Shown here in pieces: positions 54,611 to 64,000 of a stretch of 64,000 bases of DNA. Source of the stretch: Steinernema hermaphroditum (Eukaryota > Nematoda > Chromadorea > Rhabditida > Steinernematidae); NCBI GenBank assembly GCA_030435675.1, contig CM059623.1, forward strand, positions 4,800,012-4,864,011, read 5' to 3'. The notes beneath the pieces are model-generated. The model had not been told where the DNA came from. It ran no database searches and saw only the letters and a program-made list of their open reading frames with translations. The position numbers and the translations under genes are program-made. Within the stretch, counting starts at the first letter, position 1, and each line of letters opens with the position of its first letter.

Positions 54611-55687
54611 ATGACGGCAAATTATTTTATGAAGGATATGGTGAGCGACGCGCTGCAGACGAACTTCACCGATACCGACTGGTCGAATGTCGCCCTGATC
54701 GCGCCCTTCCAGAGTGAGTAGTTTCTTCGAGCCATGCTTGTTTTGGGTTGCGTGTATGGAGAGCTTCTTGCAGATCTAGCAGACGTCTGGCAGTTTCCAT
54801 TTGTCCGTAGACTGCATTTAGAATGGTGAAGGAGTCTAAACTCTATGTTGAGTGATGGGATTGTCTAGACCCTAGAAAGGCGGGTTTTCTTGTCTCTATG
54901 TTGCTTTTTCAGATGACCAAGCTTTGCTGTACGAATACGCCGATTGCCTCGCCGTTCGCGCCTACCTGAAGATGATTTCGTTGCCATTCCGCCTCGAGCA
55001 GCGCCCGAATGCCGAATTCATGTCGCCGACGGGAAAAGTCCCCTTCTTGAAGGTGGAGGAGCACTTGGTCGCTGACTTCCAACCGATCGTTGATCTCGTC
55101 GCAAAGAAGGTTTACTTCGGCTTCGCATCAGTGAGTGAATCGTGAGAATTTAGGGTTTGAAGTTGTCGGCGACTCTCACGGACGTTCAGCTGATCGATAT
55201 GTATGCTCACATGGCCCTGATCGAAGAGACGCTCAAATTCGTTGAGGTGACTATGAAGTTTCCAGGAATCTACGCTAACTGACTTCTTTAGATGCATATT
55301 TGTTGGTTCGACAAGGCGACCTACGACCAAGTGACGAAGCCCCGCTACGGAACGGTGTACCTCTGGCCTCTGCGCCACGTTCTACCCCCGCTGAAGCGCC
55401 GCGAGATCTCCTCGTACTTGGAAGGCCTGCAGTGGCGCGAGAAGAGCGCCGAGCAGCTCAAGGAGGCGGCTGACCGCACGTTCAAGTCGCTCTCCGTGAT
55501 GCTCGGCTCGAAAGAATATTTCATGGGAAGTCAGCCGACGGAGTTGGACGCGCTCGCCTTCGGCCACCTCTACACGATCCTCACCACAGAGCTTCCGAAC
55601 ATGGATCTGGCGGAGTTGGTGCGGAAATACGACAATCTCGTCAAATTCGTCAAGAAAATCGACCTAGAATTCTTTACGCGGAAGTAG
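54611..55687 (+). CDS. MTX2: Metaxin-2, mitochondrial outer-membrane import/MICOS-associated protein
   Basis: Four exons (54611-54713, 54913-55109, 55154-55246, 55292-55687) give about 262 residues. A GST-like N-terminal half has LLYEYADCLAVRAYLKMISL and SPTGKVPFLKV. The metaxin signature PTELDALAFGHLYTILTTEL is nearly identical to animal MTX2. RYGTVYLWPLRHVLP is also conserved. Like other MTX2 proteins it lacks a C-terminal membrane anchor. It works with metaxin-1 and the SAM complex in beta-barrel insertion and mitochondrial transport. TTTCAG lies 16 bp before the ATG, 166 bp after the helicase gene. Confidence 0.88.
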
Positions 55688-55689
55688 AA

Positions 55690-55982
55690 CGTCTCCATTG
55701 TTATGTCCTGCGACTTGAGTAGCTTTTGTAAAGTCTAGCCCATCGTGTCTCTGTGGCGCAGCGCCAGCGCATTTGTTCAGAAATCGCTCGGCGCGGGTTC
55801 GGCTACTGCTATGATCGAACAAATTTGCCCTTGAATCACCATGATTTCTGGCGTATTCGTACTGTCTGAGCAACGCTTCCTTTTGTTTTACGTGGGCTTC
55901 GGGATTTTAGTCGCCAAGCGACTGCGGTTTCTAGGGATCGGCCCTCGCGACGGGATGCGCCGCTGCCTCATTCTGCCCCGAG
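55690..55982. other. MTX2-TRAF intergenic spacer
   Basis: The spacer of 295 bp holds GGATTTTAG at about 55911, a possible trans-splice acceptor for the TRAF transcript. No gene is seen. Confidence 0.35.
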
Positions 55983-58185
55983 ATGGCGACGATTGCTGCG
56001 GCTGTCGACTTCCCGAAAGCTTCGAACGGCGACGCCACCGCCGACGTCGACGTTATCTTCGCGGATTCTCTCCCCGAGGTGCTCCAATGTCCGATCTGCT
56101 CGCAAGCGCTGCGCATTCCGATGCGCTTCGCATGCGGCCACGCCGTGTGTCAGGGGTGCATTCCCCAGATGAAGTAAAGAAGAGAGTAGATCTGCTAGGG
56201 ATGAGGATGGAGTTTAGGTCCAAGAAGTGTCCAAAGTGCGAGAATGAGGTGGAGGTGTCGACGGCGCAGCTGGACAAGGGCCTCCAGAAGAGCGTCCAGA
56301 TGCTGAAGGTGAAGTGCAGCTTCGTCGCCAACGGATGTGACTGGATCGGAGTCCTGAAGGATCTCCAGGTGAGATCTGTTTTTCGAGAGACGCGGGTAGC
56401 TACCGTAGTCCTTCCAAATAATTGATTATCATTAAAAAAATAAACAAATATTTCTAATGGCGTAGAGTGAGCTGGAAAGGTCCAACCATCCATAACCACC
56501 TCTTCTACGACTTCAAATTCGAAATCTACCGTAATCTGTCTGATTTGTGCATCTCATATTTTCCTCACAACCGTAGACGCTCATAAAATGCAATTCCCAG
56601 TAGTACGGTATGTTCCCCTCCTTCAGAAGCACGTGACGAGTTGCGAACTGCGGGACATCGTGTGTCCCCGTGGCTGTGGCGACTTCTTCCCGAAGAACAA
56701 GGCGGAGGAGCACTTCGCGATGGAGTGCTCGCGGAAAATGGTCATCTGCGAGGACTGCCTCAAGGAGGTCAGCCTGAAGGGCCTCGAGGTACACAAGAAG
56801 GTGTGTCCCATGGTGCTCACCAGCTGTCCTAACCAGTGCGGACTCGAAAACCATTCTCGAGAAGAGGTACCGTACCCCTGTGGTTTCCCTCCAGGTGCCC
56901 TCTAGGTCAATGTGCACCTCCCCACGTGTCCGAGGGCTGGCTCGTCGTGTCCCTTCGCGGAGTTCGGATGCACCTACATGGGCGGTCGAGAACTCCTCCA
57001 GCAGCATCTGAAGGAGGAGCCCATCCGGCACCTCTCGCTCCTCTGCGACGGCGTTCTGGAGCTGAAGTCGCTCGTCTCCCATATGCACCTCAACATGGAG
57101 AAAATGATAAGGAACATGGAGAAACTGCAAGCAAAGGTAAAACGTTTCTGGAGGTATGGGGGATCGAACCCCAGACCTCTCGCATGCAAAGCGAGCGCTC
57201 TACCACTGAGCTATACCCCCACATGCTCCGCCGAGCGAGATCGTGAAATTGACCTCATTCAGAGCGACATCCTGGAGAAACTGTACGGGGCGCAGCTCGT
57301 GTGGCGCATCGACAACATCCACTTGAAGCAGAACGAGGCCCGCAGCGGCACCCGCACCACCATCTTCTCGCAGCCCTTCATGTCGGGGCGCCATGGCTAC
57401 AAGCTCGTCGCCAGCGTGGCGCTCTATGGAGACGGACCGTATCGCGGGAAGTACCTCTCCTGCTTCATCGCTATCATGAAGGGCGAATACGACCCTCTGC
57501 TCGCCTGGCCCTTCGTCCACAAGACCACTTTCACGCTAATGGACCAGGTGAGGACCGGAGAGAACACAGAGAGGTCAAATAGGGGCGATCTTGCTCTTCT
57601 ACTTTATGAATCTAAAGTCACGGGCGCCGTCTTCGACCCTCCGTTAACCACAGTGTCGATCAACTTTTAAAGAATCGTCTGTTTGTTTGCACTATTGCGG
57701 GATTATGCGTGCGCGACAGGTTCCACAGAACCAGAATCTGCCTGACCCAGACGGCGCCTTTTGATACATTTCACAGAAGCACTTTCTTCCAAAGTTCAGC
57801 TCCCTACTTACGGCACACAAAACTGATAGTTTGCTTCAAGGTGTATTGACAGATTGTTGACACGATTTTTATCACTTGGCGATTGTCGCGTTGTTGTCAC
57901 CAGCTCTTTTGAAAGAGGATGACTCGACCAAAACGACCAAACATATGATCTCAACATCCTCTCATTCAGAATCCCGTGGTGGAGGAGCGGAACCACGTCA
58001 TCTTCGTGGCACAGCCCCAACCGACCGCCGAGAACAAGAGCTACTTAAGTCGTCCGGTGGGTGAGCGGAACGCCTCCTTTGGGGCGCAGAAGTTCTGTCC
58101 CCTGGACATCCTCGACGGCTATGTCCGCGACGACACCCTCTTCATCAAAATCAACATCGACACCGATCGCATGGTTGTCCTCTAG
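55983..58185 (+). CDS. TRAF-family protein: RING, TRAF zinc fingers, coiled coil, MATH
   Basis: Six exons give about 437 residues. The RING finger (LQCPICSQALRIPMRFACGH, C..CIPQMK, KKCPKCENEV) is split by a 44-nt intron. TRAF-type zinc fingers follow (CSFVANGCDWIGVLKDLQ, ELRDIVCPRGCGDFFPKNKA, CEDCLKEVSLKGLEVHKKVC, CPFAEFGCTYMGGRELLQQH), then a short coiled coil (HMHLNMEKMIRNMEKLQAK). A MATH/TRAF-C domain closes the protein (WRIDNIHLKQNEARSGTRTT, FMSGRHGYKLVASVALYGDG, FIKINIDTDRMVVL). This is the architecture of TRAF4/TRAF6-like adaptors and ubiquitin ligases in Toll/TNF-type signalling. A tRNA gene sits antisense in intron 4. The 422-nt intron 5 is long for this genome. Confidence 0.85.
57149..57220 (-). 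tRNA. tRNA-Ala (anticodon TGC), nested in a TRAF intron
   Basis: On the minus strand the acceptor GGGGGTA pairs with TACCTCC, including the G3:U70 wobble that defines alanine tRNAs. The discriminator is A. The D arm is GCTC...GAGC, the anticodon stem CTCGC/GCGAG with loop TTTGCAT (anticodon TGC), and the T arm has GGTTCGATCC. There is no intron. It lies entirely within the 126-nt intron 4 of the TRAF gene, in the opposite orientation. Confidence 0.93.
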
Positions 58186-58346
58186 GACTGGGGCGGGGTG
58201 GCTACACCTAATCATATGTCTATTTGTGCTTGATTCCTTAGATTCGTTTGCTTTGGATAAATGGCGGAAACGGGAAACGTCGCACTCAAATATTTACTCG
58301 CGACGCGCCCTAAAAGTTTTCGATCTCTCTCAATCGAAACTCCGAA

Positions 58347-59180
58347 ATGGAGCGAAAGGTTCTGTTCGTGGCGATTTTCGTTCTTCTCGCGATGGCGGCA
58401 CTCCCGGAGGTCGAGGCGGGCTTCACCTGCTGCGTCTTTGGCAACAAGGGCTGCTCTTTCAAGTGTCGCTGGAAGGGACGTTGTGGAGGTAAGTCAAACT
58501 CCATGTTTTTGAAAAAAATGGGAAAAAAACCCAATACATAATTGTGTCTTTTAAACTCTTGGGATTATTGGAAGTCTTGGAAGCTGCAAAATTTCCTTTA
58601 AACACATATACCTCACTGCAAAAATCGAACTGATCAAGCACATCGGCAACGAAGTCGATCCAGCGATCGTCTCGAAACTTCAGAAAGCAAGTCTGTCTCA
58701 GAATTCCGAGACCAGATGCAAGGTCGTCGCCTCAAGAACCGGGCACTGTTCCAGACCCTCCCACTCTCCAGACACTCCCTTCGCACCGCTGCGGAGGAAC
58801 GGTCGAATTTCGAGTGGTTCTATAAAACGAAGCAGCGAAACATTAGCGTCTGTCGGTGTCAGCTTCGGCTGGCACCGGGCAAGGAAGATATTGAATCAGA
58901 CTAGATAGAACAGATAGACAGAGCAGATCAGATCACATAGACGCATTCTCCTTGGGCGGTATATACGCATGAGAAAATTTTTTTTGCCCCATTACCTTTC
59001 AATTGCTAGTTTGTCGTACTAATGACGAACACTTTTGCAAAAGGATTGCCTAACAGTTCTATTACAACTTCTCGCTCCTATTTCCGACATATTCATCTTA
59101 TTAGTGTTTTAGGCTACTGCCGCGGAGAACCTCGATGCAGCCGAGAATGTGTCTGCAAGTTGTGTTACAACGACATCTGA
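58347..59180 (+). CDS. Defensin-like cysteine-rich secreted peptide (69 aa)
   Basis: Exon 1 (58347-58488) encodes a signal peptide (MERKVLFVAIFVLLAMAALP) and GFTCCVFGNKGCSFKCRWKG. The phase-1 junction across a 624-nt intron restores GGYCRG, and exon 2 (59113-59180) reads EPRCSRECVCKLCYNDI. The spacing C...C-x3-C-x5-C-GGY-C...C-x-C-x2-C matches the eight-cysteine invertebrate defensin pattern (mollusc MGD-like; nematode ASABF-like), with two extra cysteines. The GGYCRG...CVC part is the gamma-core. Predicted role: antimicrobial peptide secreted in innate defence. It lies 161 bp after TRAF, a signalling adaptor in immunity. Confidence 0.75.
58598..58780 (+). repeat. Dispersed repeat shared with the NOC2 locus
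   Basis: Inside the defensin intron, CTTCAGAAAGCAAGTCTGTC and GCAAGGTCGTCGCCTCAAGA...CTCTCCAGACACTC (about 58677-58780) recur at 60598-60706 with about 90 percent identity by eye. It explains part of the unusual intron length. Confidence 0.6.
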
Positions 59181-59184
59181 ATCA

Positions 59185-59945
59185 CACCACCTCTGTACAT
59201 ATTGCGATTATTTGGCCTTTTTGTGATCTACCGTCAGCTAAACATACCTCGTCGGATTAAAAGAGAATAAAAGCGCCGAGTTTTGTGAGTAGCTTCTAAG
59301 AAGCTGTTACACATCGGGCTCTGCTTCTACCCTGTAGCGAGTCCAAGAGAGGATGCCTTCAGACAGACTCAGCAATCAGAGCCATAACAAATAACATAAC
59401 AAAATTGGTAGAAAGTAGAGTGGGGGCGAAGAATCTAGAAGTGGTTGAGATCTGTTTCTCTCTCTGCTCTGCTTCCGAAGAGGACCTCGTCTTCCGAATC
59501 GCACAAAAACGAAATGTTTGATAGACGTTGATGTAGCCACAAGGGTGATCATGGCTACGTGAACGCCGGTGAAGAAGATTCCGTAACCGCGAGAAGTGTC
59601 TTCGATCGATTGTGATTGTTCCCATTCCCGAAGAATCCAAATAATTCACAAGGCATAGTCAAACGAGTGGAATGAGTGATTCCTGCGTGCCAGGAAACAT
59701 GATCTAACGGGGTGAAATCACACTACATATAAGGAAGTCCCTCAAGTATTTCTTTCTATTACTCTTTTATGAATCAACATGCAGAACGTTGAAACCCATT
59801 TGAAAATGGTCCCGATACAGTATTCAGACCATGAATAGAAAGACAGCAACTATAACGACTTGAATGCCAACATAAACAACCCAGCATAACAAGACGACTT
59901 CATATTCCTGAAACGAATTACAGTAATAGACACACAGAGTATATA
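59185..59945. other. Intergenic, nothing supported
   Basis: AATAAAAGCG at 59266 probably ends the defensin transcript. A 97-codon minus ORF at 59359-59649 shows no motif. Confidence 0.4.
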
Positions 59946-59948
59946 CAC

Positions 59949-60441
59949 CTAATCAAGGCACGCAACGGACTCGAAGGCTGTGCGAAGGACAAACGACTCC
60001 GGAATCTTCCTCTTCCGGCTCATCGTCTTCGGACGTTGTGCGGCCTGCGAAGACGACTGTTCCCGCTGGAGTTGCTGGGGCACGCCACGAATGGAAGACT
60101 GAGAGCTAGAGGATTTCGGCGGATGTGTGTCCTCCTCGTAGATGATCGGCTTGAATCCGCCACTCATTGGGTCATCGCGCTTCTTGCGCATCTGTACTAG
60201 CTGAAACGTTTACATGAAGAGACCTCGAAACAAGAGAAGCGACCTTCTCGAAACGCTCTCGATCGGCGCGGACCGTCCTCATCAAGTCGAGTAGGCGGCG
60301 AGTGCTCAAGAAGGAGAGCATTGCCTGACGGGGCTGCTGCTTGAAGAGCGTCATCCACTGCGGGGTGACGTGAAGATGCTGGATGCGTTCCCGGACGGCC
60401 GTGAACTCGGGGTACTGATCGGCCGGATACTGAGGATTCAT
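59949..60441 (-). CDS. Basic, disordered-tailed protein or terminal exons of an upstream gene
   Basis: The frame opens MNPQYPADQYPEFTAVRERI and continues HLHVTPQWMTLFKQQPRQAM with a helical FLSTRRLLDLMRTVRADRER. It splices (intron at about 60190-60240) to VQMRKKRDDPMSGGFKPIIY, then a Ser/Gln-rich tail and MSRKRKIPESFVL. The splice and composition support coding. It could be the 3' end of the NOC2-like gene (a TTCTTAG acceptor precedes FPEAAASEAMNPQ) or a separate gene. It does not resemble the normal NOC2 C-terminus. Confidence 0.45.
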
Positions 60442-60534
60442 GGCTTCAGAAGCCGCTGCTTCTGGAAACTAAGAAATTACGGGTGGAAAATTGCATAGAG
60501 CAAAAAAACGCGCACAATATCATAGGGCATGAAA

Positions 60535-62194
60535 TCATAAAAGGTTGTTAGACGGGCTCGGCGGCATAGTGCTCGCTGGAATCGAGCTTCTCGAATACTT
60601 CAGAAAGCAAATCTGTCTCAGAAATCCGAGACGAGACACAAGGTCGTCGCCTCGAGATCCGGGTACTGTTCCAGACACCGACACCTTCTCACTCTCCAGA
60701 CACTCAACCGTATAAGCAACCATTTTCACGGAACACTGAGTGACGACTTGAGTGAATGGAAAGGCCAGTTCTTCCACTGATCTGTAATCCTTCTCGTGAC
60801 CGTGGTACTTGGAGGCTTTGCAAATCACTTCGCACCACAGATACAAGCTCTGGATAAACTGCCAGTTGTACACCGTTTGCACCATATCCTAAATTTTCCA
60901 AGATGACATGTGGGCGACATTGTGGTTAAACCTTTCGCTTGGCGATCATAGCATTTCTGACGTGAACACACTGCCGGATGTACACAAACATGTACGGATA
61001 GGTGATCGCGGGCCGAATCATGGCGAGTTCAGCATAGGTCCGCTGCATCATTGAGATCAGCGGAAGTGTATCAGGTGTGACAACTCGTGAGTTTGAGATA
61101 TAGCTGACGTAGCACGACTAAATGAAGGATTGTATTCACTTGAGGTGATCGATCTTCTGTTATTACCTTCAGCACAAAAGGAACCAAACCATCGCTGATT
61201 TTGCAGAACCGGGACATTGCCACAAAAGCGATCAAGCGGCACTTCTCGCTTTTCTGAGACCACAGGCGTATGAGTGACTGAAACAATGGTAATTATATCC
61301 GGCACTTGCGCATCGAAAGATACCTTGAGAACTCTTTTCCGCAGAATTTTGAAATGAATGTATATTTCGGCCAATTGCTCAATGGTTTTCACTGTGGTGA
61401 ATATGACATCATCGTGTCGTAATTCGTCGATGAACTGAAAAAACGGAGAGGGTTCAGGCGCATTTGAGCGTATATTACCATGGTCAAATGGTGAAGGTAC
61501 TGTTTCACGACAGCGCTATACTTTTTCCAGCTTCTGAACGCTTCAGCAGCAAGCGGCTCTTGAGTCTGGACTTGCTTATCGTAATCTTCATCTGATTGGT
61601 CTTCAGGCTCATCTTCTTCTTGTTCACCATGGACTTCATCAGGGTTATCCGTCTTATTAGGTTTGAGATTTCCATCGGCCTTCACTGTCCCCAACAAGGT
61701 GTAAGGACACCCAGTGAGTTGTTGGAAGCATAAGCGAACAACACGCTCAAAGACTACAGTTAAAGTAGCACCAGATTGTAGGGCCTTTACTTACCTTGCT
61801 GACTTTCGACGACAAACTGCGGAGGGTCCATCTTCGCGCCAACGCGCGCCACACAAGCGATAAAGCACTTCACCGCGAGGCGAACTACTCGCTCTTGAGC
61901 CTTGAGTTCACCTGATCCAGAGTCGACCTTGATGTGGTCCTCGATGAAATCGACAAGATCATCCACGATGCTGCGACCATCTTGGTCCTTGCGGAGGCGC
62001 AGCTTCCCACCAACGACTACGGTCGTTTCGACTTCTGGCTCCTTTTGAGACTCGTCTTCTTCTAAAAGTAAGTTATTTAGGCTTTCAAAAGAGACCCTTG
62101 CAAAGAAACCCTCAATGAAGTCGTTTCCCAGGAGATCTGCATCGTTCTCCTTCAAGAACTCCGCAAATTCTGGATCATTTACAACGATCTTCAT
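60535..62194 (-). CDS. NOC2-like nucleolar ribosome-assembly protein, apparently truncated
   Basis: The N-terminal exon has DPEFAEFLKENDADLLGND, matching the NOC2 DPEFYKFLQENDQ.LL motif, and RLRKDQDGRSIVDDLVDFIE. Later exons carry CPYTLLGTVKADGNLK, WKKYSAVVKQYLHHLTM, LIRLWSQKSEKCRLIAFVAM, YPYMFVYIRQCVHVRNAM, VYNWQFIQSLYLWCEVICKA and LAFPFTQVV, all in NOC2 order. NOC2 escorts pre-60S particles. After LAFPFTQVV the frame enters a dispersed repeat (60598-60706), and the expected C-terminal third is not found. It may be truncated or the rest mis-spliced. The first exon may extend upstream of 62194. Confidence 0.65.
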
Positions 62195-62239
62195 GAGCTC
62201 ATCGCGATGCGATTGTCCTGTTTCATCCCCTTGGGGTGA

Positions 62240-62312
62240 AACAAGAAGAGGGCGGTTTTGAGATAAGAAGAGGGCGGTTTTGTTTTGAAATAAGAAGAGG
62301 GCGGTTTTGCGG
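62240..62312 (+). repeat. Three tandem units of AGAAGAGGGCGGTTTTG
   Basis: AAGAAGAGGGCGGTTTTG occurs three times, spaced 24-29 bp, just upstream of the NOC2-like start. On the minus strand this would place pyrimidine-rich CCCTCTTCTTATTTCA units in the leader. Confidence 0.7.
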
Positions 62313-62314
62313 TG

Positions 62315-63185
62315 CCATCACCGTCAGCATCACGCCTGCCCTCCACGCAACTAACCTCGTTTACAACGAAGCGTTATTCATAGGCACAATATGTTTTCCT
62401 GGATACCCAGCGGGAGATACAGAGCTATCGAGTGGATCCTTCGCCTCCACAAACGCTGAAGCTTCAAATCGCTTTTTCCATCCCTGCCCAAAGCAGTGCT
62501 TGGCGCAATCCCTCAACGACTCTTCTCTAGTGCGTTCAATGACATTAAAAGAAAAGAATATTTGTGTTAGATCACACAGCAGAAACGCCTCACAAAAGCC
62601 ACCCAAAGGGGTCAGTTTACGTAAAAGAAGACGTTTAAACAAGTGGTGCTTTTTCGAAAAATATTTTCGTAATCTTACGCTTGCTTGGGCAAACGATAGT
62701 GGCAACTGTTTCAGCCAGCCGAGGACATATGTGGATGACATACAGTTAGGAATCGTTCCAAGAATCAGATGATCACAAATCGAAGCACAGAAGCCCTCAT
62801 CTTCGAGTAACCCGTCTTTTTCGCAGAACCGCAGAAGGCGGGGCCTTTCGTGTCGGGACCATAGGAAGGCGCGAGCGAGTCGGATTTCTTCTCTCTTCGT
62901 GCCGACTCCGTCCGCTCCGTGGATTTCAGTGTTTGTCGGCTTTGGACTAAGATATCGATGGTTTTTATGGATGCACTGCTTTCCACAGCTTGTTGGAGCG
63001 TATTATATCAAGATCAATACAACTTGTGCAAAGCGTGCAAACCGCGTGCTTGGATATCCCATAATCGATTAGTTCTCAGCTTCCTAGATCAGTTCTGTTC
63101 CATACCAGCGCGTTTCATGCTTGGAATCTGCCTCAATTCGAAATTGGCACCTCTTCCAGTGTTTAATTTTGTCTGATTCTTCCAG
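62315..63185. other. Intergenic between NOC2-like and CDC23
   Basis: Overlapping ORFs (for example 62236-62772 plus and 62361-62741 minus) show no recognisable domain. They may derive from a decayed transposon. TGATTCTTCCAG just before the CDC23 ATG is a possible trans-splice acceptor. Confidence 0.35.
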
Positions 63186-63189
63186 AACC

Positions 63190-64000
63190 ATGGTAGATGT
63201 GTCAGGGGGGCCATTCCGCAACAGCCTACCATGTTCGGTAACCCGACCGTCGCGTGACAAACCGAAAGATGCGATGTTTCCAGCGGGAAATTACAAGTAT
63301 GAAGACCTTGTGCCGGACCTCGAATGGCTCTACGACGAGTGTCATAACCGCTGCATGATCGACGGGATGGCATGGTTTGTGCTCCTTCTGTCCAAGCAGT
63401 GCAAGTTGATACTTCAGGGCTGGCGAAGTCTTGTGGGGATTGCCAGATGAATGGAAGGCGCAGTACCGTCTGAGATCCGATCCGCTGGGAGCTATCCAAA
63501 CGCTGGTGTACGATCGCTTAGTAGGGTTCGCCTGGTCGCTGATCCAGAAGCGAGAGTTCCACCGCGCCGCGTTCTATCTCAAAAAGATCTCCAAGCCAAA
63601 CCCGGAGGTCACTTTTCTCTACTATTGGGCTCGCTATCTGGTAGGAACCCCACAAACCGAGTACATAATCGTTCTTATGTTTAGGCTTGCGAGAACAATC
63701 GCCTCGAAACTGAGTCCGAGTCGATAAACCGAGAAAATCGCGAGAAAGAACGATACGTCGATGAAGATCTGCCGGTGATGCTCAACGAACTCATAGAGAT
63801 AAGAAACAAAGAGGGCGATAACATGGACGTTTTCCTGTTGTATTTGTATGCTTCTTTTCTCTCTCAACTTTGTCGTAACTCGTTACTCTAGGCTCGGAAA
63901 AGTACAGGTCTCGATGCGCCAGCTGCCAGAAGCGACGAGGACGTTAAAGAAGGTGGTACAGAGGGAGAGGCGTCTTTGGCCGGCATGGATGGAGCTGGTC
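63190..64000 (+). CDS. CDC23: CDC23/APC8, anaphase-promoting complex TPR subunit (5' part)
   Basis: The start is MVDVSGGPFRNS. Exons joined by 43-46 nt introns give LEWLYDECHNRCMIDGMAW, YDRLVGFAWSLIQKREFHRA and AFYLKKISKPNPEVTFLYYW followed by ARYLACEN. A charged linker (NRENRE...YVDEDLPVML) and then NELIEIRNKEG and MDVFLLYLLGKVQ follow, with TLKKVVQRERRLWPAWMEL at the edge. This matches APC8 (HRAA.FL...FLYLYSRYL.GE, and G.YLYG..L). APC8 is a scaffold TPR arm of the ubiquitin ligase that triggers anaphase. The gene runs off the window, so only about a third is present. Confidence 0.8.

Noticed and set aside
62236..62772. 179-codon plus-strand ORF upstream of CDC23
   Set aside because: No family signature, begins in a tandem repeat, and an equally long antisense ORF exists; perhaps transposon debris but not supportable.

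Overview
The window looks like a compact invertebrate animal genome, most probably a nematode or a close ecdysozoan relative. Typical introns are only 30-50 nt with GT...TTTAG or TTTCAG ends. The genes include C-type lectins with a CW/PAN-like N-terminal segment, a serpentine-type 7TM receptor, a divergent Skp1-related protein, FG nucleoporin NUP54, metaxin-2, CDC23, NOC2 and a TRAF protein. The species assignment is inference; no rRNA or spliced leader gene is present to settle it. Exon structures were worked out by eye from splice signals and homology, so individual junctions can be wrong.

Layout. From 1 to about 20 kb the DNA is repeat-rich. It holds a dispersed SINE-like family with short tandem-repeat tails, mariner remnants and one complete mariner skeleton (14037-15339), a FLYWCH-type MULE transposon carrying a nested MITE (7.6-10.05 kb), a solo LTR inside a minisatellite (10498-10789), and three coiled-coil genes, one of which has an RTE retrotransposon fragment fused to its end. 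From 19.8 to 27.5 kb lies a C-type lectin neighbourhood with two apparently intact genes, decayed copies and a PX-domain gene fragment. From 27.6 to 31.4 kb is an M16 insulin-degrading-enzyme-like metallopeptidase. From 31.9 to 40.5 kb come small secreted proteins, a 7TM receptor, a second multi-pass membrane protein, a Skp1-like protein and tRNA-Thr(AGT).

From 40.8 to 48.8 kb there are four tandem, same-strand paralogues. Their N-terminal six-cysteine module resembles the copper-binding domain of the amyloid precursor protein (APP). It is followed by helical, partly E2-like sequence and, in three of the four, one C-terminal membrane segment. This is the most unusual system in the window. A two-exon secreted peptide gene sits inside the array region, and its paralogue lies 3.5 kb upstream on the other strand.

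From 50.4 to 58.2 kb NUP54, a DDX51-like DEAD-box helicase, metaxin-2 and a RING/zinc finger/MATH TRAF protein follow one another on the + strand with 160-300 nt gaps and splice-acceptor-like sequence just before several ATGs. This suggests a trans-spliced operon. A tRNA-Ala(TGC) is nested antisense in a TRAF intron. A cysteine-rich defensin-like peptide follows. The window ends with a NOC2-like gene on the minus strand that appears truncated near a dispersed repeat, and the 5' part of CDC23/APC8, which runs off the right edge.
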